Assembly (NCBI GenBank): GCA_026770585.1
Contig: MU646842.1
Coordinates: 171,689-185,890, forward strand
Source: Baffinella frigidus
Taxonomy: Eukaryota; Cryptophyceae; Cryptomonadales; Baffinellaceae
Direction: 5' to 3'
Length of the DNA stretch: 14,202 nucleotides
Shown: positions 5,803 to 12,429 of the stretch, in pieces
Layout of the letters: each line of letters starts with the position of its first letter
How positions within the stretch are numbered: the first letter of the stretch is position 1
The notes under the pieces: model-generated
The model's input: the letters and a program-made list of their open reading frames with translations, nothing else
Databases searched by the model: none
Told to the model about the DNA's origin: nothing
Program-made: the position numbers and the translations under genes

Positions 5803-8800
5803 GTTGCACCCCCCCCGCGTCTCCCCTCCCTCTCCTAGCGCCCCACCTCTGGATAACCAGAGGGTTTCCTGGTGCTATCCGCGCCCGGTTTAGGCATCGT
5901 CCTGGTGAAATCCCTGCCCGGGTGCATCAATAGTTGTTGGACTCCGAGACGACAAAGTGTCCAGGATCCTCCGCACTGACCTTGAGCGCTAGTGGCTATA
6001 CGTCTTGGGTCAGTGAATTCACTGTAAAATCAGTGAATTCACGTCAAATTAAGGCCTAATCAAATGGCGCAGACGTATAGCCACTGGGGTCTTCTTTCCC
6101 TTCTTCCTACGCTAGACCTGAGGGTGGTCAATCGCAAAAGTCAACTCCCCTGTGCCGCGAGGTCAACTTTTGGAAGAATAGCCCGTTTTCGGGCTATTCT
6201 GCAAGGGTGTCAACTTATGATTGCTCCCGGTCACGTCTAAAGTAATGCCTCACGAACCGACGCGGGGCAAGGGCAGAGGGGGAAGATGCGGTGTCGCACC
6301 CGCTGGTGGTAAGGGGGGGAGATGAGGTGTGGGGGGGGACGCATTCCCTCATCTCCCCATCCTCCAACTCCCGAGCTAGTCCTGCCAAGTGCACCCCCCC
6401 CCCCCGCCATCCCTGCACCCGACGCGTCCCAGCCATGCACCCTAGAGCCAGCGGGGCTATGCCGCTATGTCCTAGCTGTGTCCCACTTTGATGTGGGCCT
6501 TCTCATCAATTCGCCCCCCCCCCCAATTTCACATGTGAATTTCCTTGGGGGGGGGCAGAATTTGCATTGGGGATTGGGGGGGGCGAATTGATGAGGAGCC
6601 CAAATCAAGTGGGACAGAGCTAGATGTCGTCTGGCATCGCCCCTTCCACGAACAAACCCCGCGCAGATTCAGTCACCCTCTTCTGACGTGCGGGGAACTC
6701 CCCTGGAGCAGAAACCCTAAACCCCAAACCCCAAACCCCAAACCCAAACCCCGAACCCCAAACCCTAAACCCCAAACCCCAAACCCCAAACCCCAAACCC
6801 TAAACCCTAAACCCTAAACCCTACACCCTACACCCTAGGCTACGATGACGAGCGCGCCGCGGACGCCGTCGCGCCTTCGGACGGGGTGCACCCGAAGGTC
6901 TTAACAAAACGGGGGTAGAGCCAATGTGGTAGGACTTGGCCAGGGCGAACTTCCAACTTGCGAACTTTCAAGTTCCATTTGTACCAGGTAAATTCGAACC
7001 GGGTGCACCCGAAGGTCGTACAAACGGGGGGTAGAGCAAGGGGAATTATGGTAGTATTTTGACCCATGGGTAGACTCTTGATTGAACTTATGGCGTACTT
7101 GGGCGGGGTGCACCCGAAGGTCGTGCAAAAAGGGGGTAGTCTCTCTAGTACACAAAGGGGGTAGACTCTCGAGAACACAAAGGGGGTAGACTCTCTGGTA
7201 CAAAAGGGGGATAGACTCCCTGTTGAACTTATGGCGTACAAAAAGGGGGTAGCCTCTCTATTGAACTTCGGGCGGGGTGCACCCGAAGGTCGTGCAAAAG
7301 GGGGGTAGATTATGTATTAAAATTATGGCTTACAAAAAGGGGGTAGCTGTGAAAAGGGGGTAGCTGTGAGGCACTTTCCTTGAGCCATGTTTGACACACG
7401 ATGTTTCAGCAGGGTGGCACCTGCGGGATCACCCGCACGAGAGAGACCCACGACTGTTGACGAAGCTCTTCTTCTTCTTTGTTACCCTCAGAAAGGACCA
7501 CCCCATCTGGGGGGCCCCGACATCTTCTGGGTCTCGAATGATCATGTCGGGCGCCCCGGCGTGCGTGCCCTGGCGAAATGTCGATTGTAAGCATTTGCGT
7601 AGTAATTTTGGTATGTTTGGTCGAATAGATGGACAAGCTACACGCTTTCCGTGCAGGTTGTGGTGCAGGAGTTAGAGTTTAGGGTTATGGTTTAGGGGTG
7701 AGGGGTTAGGGTCCTGCAATGTGTTGAGTGGTTGAGGGTCTCGAATGATCATGCCCGGCGCCCCCGCCAGCGTGCCCTGGCGTGTGTGGTGCAGGAGTTA
7801 GAGTTTAGGGTTTAGGGGTTGGGGGTACCAAAATTACTACACAAATGCTTACACTCGACATTTCGCCAGGGCACGCACGCCGGGGCGCCCGACATGATCA
7901 TTCGAGATGCAGAAGATGTCGGGGCCCCCCAGATGGGGTGGGCTCCACCCAAGCCTCAGGTTATTTGCTCCACCCAAGCCTCAGGCCACGCCAGGTCGCA
8001 AGTTTCTTTTCCACGCACACTCGTTCGCGCTAAAAGTGTTTAGGTGGCTCATCGTGGTACAGATTTTTTTTTAATCCGGACGTGCTCCGCCCGCAAAGAG
8101 ATCCAATTCCCATCACTTTTGGCGTGTTTCCCGGGTAGAATCAACTTTAATCCAACGAGCCATCATTTTACCACCCGATCTTGAAAATTGAACTTCTGAC
8201 CTGGCGTGGTTATTTGCTCCGCCCAAGCCTCAGGTTGTTTGCTCCACCCAAGATTAAGTTATTTTCATCTCGGCACATACCAGAATCTGTCCGTGTCAAA
8301 AGGCATAAGGTAGCATCATTGTATGCCTAAAATAGCATATACACCCTTATCTTCCGCGTCGGAAGCCTAAGAGAGCGGGACAGAATCGGTTTTGTTCCGA
8401 AATTGATTTGCTCCACCCAAGCCGCAGATTAGAGCCATTCCGGTAGGACTTGTCGCGTTTTCGACTTCGAGATTTCAAGATTTCAGACCTCAAAAAGGTT
8501 TTAAAGGGCGTAAAACGTTTTAAAACACACCGTTTCAAATCTCATCATGGTACAAATGAAGTCTCGAAGTCTCGAAGTCTCGAAGTCTCGAAATCGAAAA
8601 CGCGACAAGTCCTGCCGGAATAGCTCTACTCCTTCTTCCTCTTTCCACGCATTGGACTTTGAAGGGGGTTCGAACACCCCCCCTAGTGAATAATCCATAA
8701 GACCTAAGGTAGGTAATACCGTAGGGACATAGGGGGGTTCCTACGGATAAGGTAACGGAAAGTCGGCCCATTTTGGGCCGAAAATCCCTTCGTAGCCCGC

Positions 8801-9248
8801 TCTGTGGTATTACTCTCAAGCCTGAAGTTGAGTGATCCAATTGGCTATGCCCCCAGGTTACTCTACACCCAACCCTAAAGCCTGACCCGTAGAACCCGTA
8901 AATCGCTACGGGACCCTGCGCATGTCTGAGTCTCAGCTTACTCTACACCCTGGACCGTAACCGTAACTGTAACGGTAACTGTAACCGTAACCGTAACTGT
9001 ATACACGTATGCACCCAGTGGTAAACGAACTCAGATCCCCCACCCACCCCCAGCTCCCCCCACCGCCCCACCCCACCCCCAGCTTTCACCCCGGTACGAA
9101 ACGCGGCGGATGAGTCAACTGTCCTCTCGTGCGCATCGACACTTCGTTCGAGCCCTCTCTTGACGCCTTAAGTTTATGGTCCGACTTCATAAGTTGAATT
9201 AAAGTGTTCCCTCGTGCGCGGCTTTCGCCGGAAGCGCAACAGCGCCTG

Positions 9249-9280
<32 letters not shown>

Positions 9281-11446
9281 GGCAAGTTCCTACATAAACG
9301 TATGTACCCAGTGGTATACGAGCTCAGACCCCCCACTCCCACCCCCAGCTTTCACCCCGGTACAAAACGTGGCGGATGAGTCAACTGTCCTCTCGTGCGC
9401 AGCTTTCGCCGGAAGCGCAGCATCGCCTGGAGAGAGAGAGAGAGAGAGAGAGAGGCAAGTTTGTACCAAACGTGGCGAATCAGTCAACTGTCCTCTCGTG
9501 CGCAGCTTTCGCCCGAAGCGCATCAGCGTCTAGAGGACGTGGAGGGTGATGGGGGGTCCTATGAAACACTAAGGTCCTAGGGGCCCTACAGCCTACCGTA
9601 GGCAATACCGTAGGCCCAACTTCCCGGTTTTGAGGACGGTACCCTATTAAACTGTCCTCTCGTGCGCATCGACGCTTCGTTCGAGCCCTCTTTTTACGCC
9701 GTAAGGCCATGGTCCGACTTCATCAGTTGAAGTAGAGACTTCCCTCGTGCGCAGCTTTCGCCGGAAGCGCGGCATCGCCTGGACCACATGGAGGGCGATG
9801 GCAAGTGGGACTTGGCCCGCTTCTTCCGCGATACCTTCATTGACCAGGTTTGGGGTTTGGGGGTTGGGGGTTGGGTTGGGGATTGGGGATTGAGGGTTGG
9901 GGGTTGGGGGTTGGGGGTTGGGGGTTGGACTTATGGCTTAGGGTTTACGGTTTAGGGGTTAGGGGTTAGGGTTCAGGGTTTGGTGTTTAGGGGGGTACGA
10001 GACGGACGTCCTCGGTTCAGGATTCAGGGTTGAGGGTTAAGGCTTCAGAGTTTGGGCGTCAGGCTTCAGGGTTAAGGGCTCAGGGTCCAGGGGCGTACCG
10101 CAGCCACTGCCCCTATGGACAGGCCAGTACGTACCATTTAGTACCACACAACGAAACGTTGCGTCCTAAAATTCCCACTAATAACCTGCCGTGGATGACT
10201 CCCCGGGATAAACCCTGCCCGGACCTCGCCGGTTCTTGCCTGCTACCCATAGAGCAGAGCATACCCATAGAGCAGAGCAGGCAAGAACCGGCGAGGTATC
10301 TAGGCTCTCAGGGCACCTAGGCTGTCGTGAGGCGTTCAGAGGCTCAGCTAACTACGCCAACCCCTAACCCCTAGCCCCTTACCCCTAACCCCCAACCCCC
10401 AACCCCCAACCCCCAACCCCCAACCCCCAACCCCCCACCCCGAGTGACGAAAGCACTCACCCTAACCCCTAACCCGTGGCCCGTGACCCCTAACTCCGAG
10501 TCACGAAAACACTAACCCCAACTCCCAGCCCTAACCCCCAACCCCCCAACCTCTTACCCCGAGTCACGAAAGCACTAACCCAAACCCTAACCCCCAACCC
10601 GCAGCACATCACGGACGTCGAGGACGGCGACCTAGGACCCTACGGTAGGCAATCTGTAGGGATATATGGGAGGTGTATCCCGCACCGTGGTCTGAGTGGT
10701 CAACCCATTCCGTGGTAGCGCCGATGCCCCGCGGCACAGTAGGGCCTTCTCGCCACTTGAGGGACAACAAACGCATACGAGTGTGTACGCGCGCTACAAT
10801 AGGTGTACGCGCTCGGTAAGGTAACGGGAAAAGCCTCAGATCTGAGCAGAAAATCCCTTCGTAACCCGCTGTGTGTCCCTTCGTAGCCCGCTGAGCAGAA
10901 AATCCCTTCGTAGCCCGCTGTGTGGCCGTGACCCCCAACCCTGAAACAGCACATCACGGACGTAGAGGACGGCGAGGGGAACCAGGGCGGGGAGGTTGGG
11001 GGGACTAATAATATTATAGTGCTGACTAAATGTGTTACAGCGCTGACTAACTTTGGTGTAGTGCTGACTAAATGTGTTGCAGTGCTGACGAATAGTATTA
11101 TAGTGCTGACTAATAGTATTATAGTGATGGAGGCAGTGGGGGGGGCTTGCGGTGGGAGGCAGAACACCTAACCCTAACCCCCAACCCCCCGCAGCACATC
11201 ACGGACGTCGAGGACGGCGAGGGGAACCAGGGCGGGGAGGTAACCCCTAAACCCTAAACCCTAAACCCTAAACCCTAAACCCCAAACCCTGAAACCTAAA
11301 CCCTAAACCCCAAACCCCAAACCCCAAACCCCAAACCCCAAACCCTAAACCCTAAGGTTGGGGGGGTGGTGGTGGACTGGGCGGGGACGCTCAAGCGGGG
11401 GGGGGAAGTCATTTCGACGCAGCGCCCCCACTTCGCCCACCGCGCG
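5376..11446 (+). CDS. Unrecognised putative type II membrane protein, five exons (3' end not found)
   Basis: Function not recognised. Exons 5376-5802, 6839-6885, 9755-9847, 11195-11239 and 11357-11446 join in phase to 234 codons without a stop. Residues about 42-64 (IAGIVGAGVCCVGVALVLSG) form a single membrane segment, preceded by KWRR and followed by a long acidic region, which predicts a cytosolic N terminus and a lumenal or external C-terminal part. Later segments read LSPEARHRLDHMEGDGKWDL, ARFFRDTFIDQ, HITDVEDGEGNQGGE and GGVVVDWAGTLKRGGEVIST. Third codon positions are GC-rich, as in the ubiquilin exons. An in-frame stop at 5337 makes the ATG at 5376 the first available. The topology would suit a Golgi or ER enzyme, but that is inference only. 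Missing exons between 6885 and 9755 cannot be excluded. Confidence 0.55.
5991..6085. mobile_element. 95-bp MITE-like element, 15-bp perfect inverted ends
   Basis: AGTGGCTATACGTCT at 5991-6005 is perfectly inverted at 6071-6085. The interior contains two TCAGTGAATTCAC motifs and is AT-rich compared with the flanks. No obvious target-site duplication. Confidence 0.7.
6127..6226. repeat. Hairpin-cored dispersed repeat, copy B
   Basis: Begins CAATCGCAAAAGTCAAC and ends GTGTCAACTTATGATTG, which are imperfectly inverted. The core is a perfect 11-bp stem: AGAATAGCCCG (6175-6185), loop TTTT, CGGGCTATTCT (6190-6200). It shares the GTCAACTTTTGG motifs, but not the stem sequence, with the elements at 4015 and 13942. 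Confidence 0.75.
6472..6623. mobile_element. 152-bp foldback element with homopolymer interior
   Basis: About 45-nt imperfect inverted ends start with CTAGCTGTGTCCCACT and end with its near-complement. Poly-C (6513-6524) and poly-G tracts lie toward the centre around a TTCACATGTGAA palindrome. The C/G runs would make a very stable stem; the central sequence could be error-prone in sequencing. Confidence 0.75.
6712..6838 (-). repeat. CCCTAAA/CCCCAAA array ending at an acceptor
   Basis: About eighteen heptamers, first mostly CCCCAAA and then CCCTAAA, ending CACCCTAG directly at the acceptor of exon 2. The last repeat unit itself provides the splice-site AG. Confidence 0.9.
6839..6885 (+). CDS. 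Rightward gene exon 2 (47 nt)
   Basis: Encodes G/YDDERAADAVAPSDG, an acidic segment in phase with exon 1 (phase 1) and ending in phase 0. The acceptor is CACCCTAG from the heptamer array; the donor is GGG/GTGCAC. The GGTGCACCCGAAGGTC border sequence is repeated three more times downstream. Short and without homology, so it depends on coding character and phase. Confidence 0.55.
6886..7375. repeat. Tandem copies of the exon 2 donor border and an AAAGGGGGTAG repeat
   Basis: GGTGCACCCGAAGGTCGT-type strings occur at about 6885, 7004, 7116 and 7273, each followed within about 20 bases by an AAAGGGGGTAG unit. The latter recurs around ten times (period about 26 at 7130-7230). The pattern is intron sequence duplicated in tandem together with the exon-intron border. 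Confidence 0.85.
7498..7941. repeat. 116-bp inverted repeat around a heptamer-containing loop
   Basis: Arms at 7498-7613 and 7826-7941 are inverted copies differing at about four positions. A shorter third copy of part of the arm lies in the loop at about 7736-7782 in direct orientation, and TGTGGTGCAGGAGTTAGAG is duplicated inside (7659, 7784), each copy next to TTTAGGG repeats. Frames through the arms (for example one with GGPDIFWVSNDHVGRPGVRA) are open but unrecognised. Confidence 0.88.
7942..8267. repeat. GCTCCACCCAAGCCTCAGG repeats
   Basis: The motif TTTGCTCCACCCAAGCCTCA recurs, with variants, at about 7951, 7976, 8215, 8239 and 8408, flanking the MITE-like element at 8268-8402. The rest of 7990-8200 shows nothing recognisable. 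Confidence 0.8.
8268..8402. mobile_element. 135-bp MITE-like element, copy 1
   Basis: Same length, orientation and sequence plan as 11640-11774 (shared CACCCTTATCTTCCGCGT, AGCATCATT, ATGCCTAAAATAGCA). Ends TCTCGG...CAGAATCTGTCC and its inverted relative are more diverged here than in copy 2. It is inserted among the GCTCCACCCAAG repeats. Confidence 0.85.
8431..8627. mobile_element. 197-bp foldback element with 46-bp inverted ends
   Basis: 8431-8476 and 8582-8627 are inverted copies with four mismatches (AGAGCCATTCCGGTAGGACT at the left end). A tandem GAAGTCTC run lies inside the right arm (about 8560-8590). The centre is AT-rich. No coding content. Confidence 0.88.
8702..8820. repeat. CCTACGGTAGG-family dispersed repeat with hairpin
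   Basis: Contains GGTAGGTAATACCGTAGGGA and AAAATCCCTTCGTAGCCCGC, strings shared with 9575-9625 and 10620-10925, plus a hairpin TCGGCCCA (8763) / TGGGCCGA (8774). Confidence 0.7.
8954..9000. repeat. CCGTAA/CTGTAA hexamer repeat
   Basis: About eight hexamers of CCGTAA and CTGTAA. The period is six, unlike the seven-base arrays elsewhere. Confidence 0.9.
9222..9249 (+). pseudogene. Partial copy of exon 3 (first 28 nt)
   Basis: Reads LSPEAQQRLE, then is replaced by a (GA)n run. The acceptor AG is changed to GG (GTGCGCGG), so this copy should not be spliced. Confidence 0.85.
9403..9430 (+). pseudogene. Partial copy of exon 3 (first 28 nt)
   Basis: Reads LSPEAQHRLE behind an intact GTGCGCAG acceptor, then runs into (GA)n exactly where the copy at 9222 does. 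Confidence 0.87.
9506..9556 (+). pseudogene. Partial copy of exon 3 (first 51 nt)
   Basis: Reads LSPEAHQRLEDVEGDGG behind an intact acceptor, then diverges. Most substitutions against exon 3 are conservative, so the copy was perhaps once coding. Confidence 0.85.
9755..9847 (+). CDS. Rightward gene exon 3 (93 nt)
   Basis: Encodes LSPEARHRLDHMEGDGKWDL and ARFFRDTFIDQ, 31 codons in phase 0 with a GTGCGCAG acceptor and CAG/GTTTGG donor. It is the only one of four copies that is full length and bordered by a donor. Confidence 0.7.
9848..10020 (+). repeat. G-rich heptamer array at the donor of intron 3
   Basis: TTTGGGG and then TTGGGGG heptamers begin in the donor itself (GTTTGGGG) and grade into TTTAGGG and TTCAGGG. 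This is one of few arrays that are G-rich in the sense of the host gene. Confidence 0.9.
10223..10297. repeat. 22-bp perfect hairpin with tandem 18-mer loop
   Basis: Arms at 10223-10244 and 10276-10297 are exact complements (left arm starts ACCTCGCCGGTTCTTGCC). The loop carries a tandem TACCCATAGAGCAGAGCA (10244-10261, 10262-10279). It lies in intron 3 of the rightward gene. It could be an inserted foldback or a structured RNA; nothing distinguishes these here. Confidence 0.92.
10360..10600 (-). repeat. C-rich heptamer array with 17-nt interruptions
   Basis: CCCCCAA and CCCTAA variants, interrupted by CGAGTCACGAAAGCACT-type segments at 10441, 10497 and 10560. It ends at the acceptor CCCGCAG of the first exon 4 copy. 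Confidence 0.9.
10605..10630 (+). pseudogene. Partial copy of exon 4 (first 26 nt)
   Basis: Reads HITDVEDG behind CCCGCAG, then breaks into the CCTACGGTAGG-family repeat. Acceptor kept, donor absent. Confidence 0.88.
10631..10930. repeat. Dispersed-repeat mosaic
   Basis: Contains the CCTACGGTAGG palindrome, a CACCGTGGTCTGAGTGGTCA to CCACTTGAGGGACAACA block shared with 12887-12980, two units of the 20-bp GCGCGCTACAATAGGTGTAC minisatellite (about 10789-10815) and three tandem CCCTTCGTAGCCCGCTG units (10853-10922). Confidence 0.8.
10950..10994 (+). CDS. Full-length duplicate of exon 4 (alternative exon candidate)
   Basis: All 45 bases of exon 4 are present with one silent change (GTC to GTA), preceded by AAACAG and followed by GTTGGG, a possible donor. 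The same HITDVEDGEGNQGGE would be encoded. It could be a tandem alternative exon or, if both were included, add 15 residues in frame. The GTTGGGGGG that follows equals the start of exon 5. Confidence 0.5.
11003..11128 (+). repeat. 21-nt tandem repeat resembling branch point plus 3' splice site
   Basis: Six copies of GACTAAATGTGTTACAGTGCT-type units, period exactly 21. Each joined unit reads TGCTGACTAA followed by TTACAG, TTGCAG or TTATAG, which looks like a branch site and acceptor. It sits between two copies of exon 4. Confidence 0.92.
11195..11239 (+). CDS. Rightward gene exon 4 (45 nt)
   Basis: Encodes HITDVEDGEGNQGGE, phase 0 on both sides. Acceptor CCCCGCAG, donor GAG/GTAACC. It is the last of three copies and directly precedes exon 5, so I take it as the main exon; the copy at 10950 is equally intact. 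Confidence 0.65.
11240..11356 (-). repeat. 117-nt intron made almost only of telomere-type repeats
   Basis: Begins GTAACCCCTAAA, continues as CCCTAAA and CCCCAAA heptamers and ends CCCTAAG. It contains no sequence other than heptamer variants, and both splice dinucleotides fall in near-heptamer context. Confidence 0.8.
11357..11446 (+). CDS. Rightward gene exon 5 (90 nt)
   Basis: Encodes VGGVVVDWAGTLKRGGEVIS and TQRPHFAHRA, 30 codons in phase 0. Acceptor CCTAAG; donor GCG/GTCCTC followed by CCCTAAA repeats. The family is not recognised. Confidence 0.62.
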
Positions 11447-11632
11447 GTCCTCAACCCTAAACCCTAAACCCTGAACCCTGAACCCTGAACCCTGAACCCT
11501 AAACCCTGAACCCTAAACCCTCAACTGTAAACCCTAAGCCCTGAACCCTAAACCCTAAACCCTAAAAATACAACATACACCAGTTTGGAGGCTCCTCAAC
11601 CCTACACCCTCACCCCTCACCCCTCACCCCTG
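11447..11632 (-). repeat. CCCTAAA/CCCTGAA array at the donor after exon 5
   Basis: Heptamers CCCTAAA and CCCTGAA run from the donor to about 11566. A short insert follows (AACATACACCAGTTTGGAGG), then more CCCTCAC-type repeats. Confidence 0.88.
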
Positions 11633-11639
11633 AAACTCA

Positions 11640-11774
11640 TCTCGGACCATGCCAGAATCTGTCCTGATGAAAAGGCGTAAGATAGCATCATTTGATGCCT
11701 AAAATAGCACATACACCCTTACCTTCCGCGTGGGGAGCCTAAGATAGGAGGACAGATTCTGTCTTGGTCCGAAA
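11640..11774. mobile_element. 135-bp MITE-like element, copy 2
   Basis: Terminal inverted repeats of 25 bp at 11640-11664 and 11750-11774 (left end TCTCGGACCATGCCAGAATC) differ at three positions. The interior matches copy 1 at 8268-8402. The neighbouring bases show no clear target-site duplication. Confidence 0.88.
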
Positions 11775-11986
11775 TTAAAACACATGCGGGGGTAGAAGTA
11801 TGTCCAGGAGCGGTCTCGTTCTCTTCGCCTCCCCGTATGGTTTTCTATTAATCCTCTTGTTTGCATTATTATACGTTAGTCCTTATGGTCCTTATGTTTC
11901 CTCTTCATCCTTTTAATAACTTCTTTTCTGAGACGAGACCTGATCCTGTAGCTGGATTCACTTCGGGGGGCGTCCTTGCATTTATG
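11775..11986. other. Unique AT-richer spacer
   Basis: No gene or repeat recognised apart from a short inverted GGTCTCGT (about 11811) / ACGAGACC (about 11933) pair. Confidence 0.5.
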
Positions 11987-12092
11987 GTATCCCTTAAGTG
12001 ACCACCGGGCGAATAATCGCTCGTGGAAGCCCTAGGCAGGTCCCAGGGCCCTACGGTAGGGCGTATGAGCCTACTGGTCACTTAAGGGATAC
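11987..12092. mobile_element. 106-bp element with 18-bp perfect inverted ends
   Basis: GTATCCCTTAAGTGACCA at 11987-12004 is exactly inverted at 12075-12092. The interior carries CCCTACGGTAGGGCGTATGA, a sequence found inverted at the right edge of the window (14143-14178). Confidence 0.88.
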
Positions 12093-12425
12093 GATTGTGT
12101 ATTTTTAGAGGGGAGCAAGAGAGAGCGCTGTAAACTGTAGACCCGACGCCCTAACTCGACTCGAAGCCTTAACGAGCCCCTCCGTCCAAGTGGACCACAT
12201 CGAGGCTTGAGCGTGAGCCATTTCCTTCGGCCAGAGCCTCGAAAAGGCCTCTCTACCCGAGGGAAATGGCTGGATCGCGCGCCTCGATTTGATTCACTCC
12301 GGAGGGGAGCCCTGCCTTGTGGCAACCGCACGGCAGGACGGGGTAGAGGTTGGTAATTTATTGCCCAACAACCGCCGCCACCACCACATATACTCTACGC
12401 ATTGTGCCACTTACTGTACCCCGTG
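12093..12425. other. Spacer with a foldback, no gene supported
   Basis: AGCCATTTCCTTCGG (about 12217) pairs with CCGAGGGAAATGGCT (about 12258). Short frames on both strands lack family motifs. Confidence 0.5.
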
Positions 12426-12429
12426 TCGG

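Larger units (their letters stand above)
5803..6711. other. Rightward gene intron 1, element-rich
   Basis: The 1,036-nt intron (5803-6838) holds a 95-bp inverted-repeat element, a hairpin element, a 12-bp stem at 6316-6327/6347-6358, a foldback at 6472-6623 and a heptamer array ending at the acceptor. Short open frames in it are not supported as genes. Confidence 0.6.
9008..9754 (+). repeat. Repeated acceptor-side segments upstream of exon 3
   Basis: Block 9008-9125 recurs at 9299-9386 and partly at 9461-9492; block 9117-9249 recurs at 9650-9782. All carry TCAACTGTCCTCTCGTGCGC, the sequence leading to the exon 3 acceptor. Three fragments of exon 3 lie within (9222-9249, 9403-9430, 9506-9556). 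Confidence 0.9.

Noticed and set aside
5204-5809. 201-codon minus-strand frame opposite exon 1 of the rightward gene
   Set aside because: It crosses both start regions and is Pro/Ser/Arg-rich without motifs; the plus frame has a membrane segment and an in-phase partner exon.
7387-7675. Possible additional exon around GGPDIFWVSNDHVGRPGVRALA
   Set aside because: The frame lies inside the inverted repeat, is open equally in the other copy with changes, and no family or supported splice sites were recognised; kept only as a search suggestion.
8640-8690. tRNA-like remnant (GGACTTTGAA and GGGGGTTCGAACACCCCC)
   Set aside because: The T-arm-like stem has an eight-base loop and no acceptor stem, D-arm or complete anticodon stem could be drawn.
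10700-11167. 155-codon minus-strand frame with a seven-residue repeat (LVSTIIL type)
   Set aside because: The periodicity comes from the 21-nt intron repeat (21 = 3 x 7) and the frame continues through dispersed repeats.
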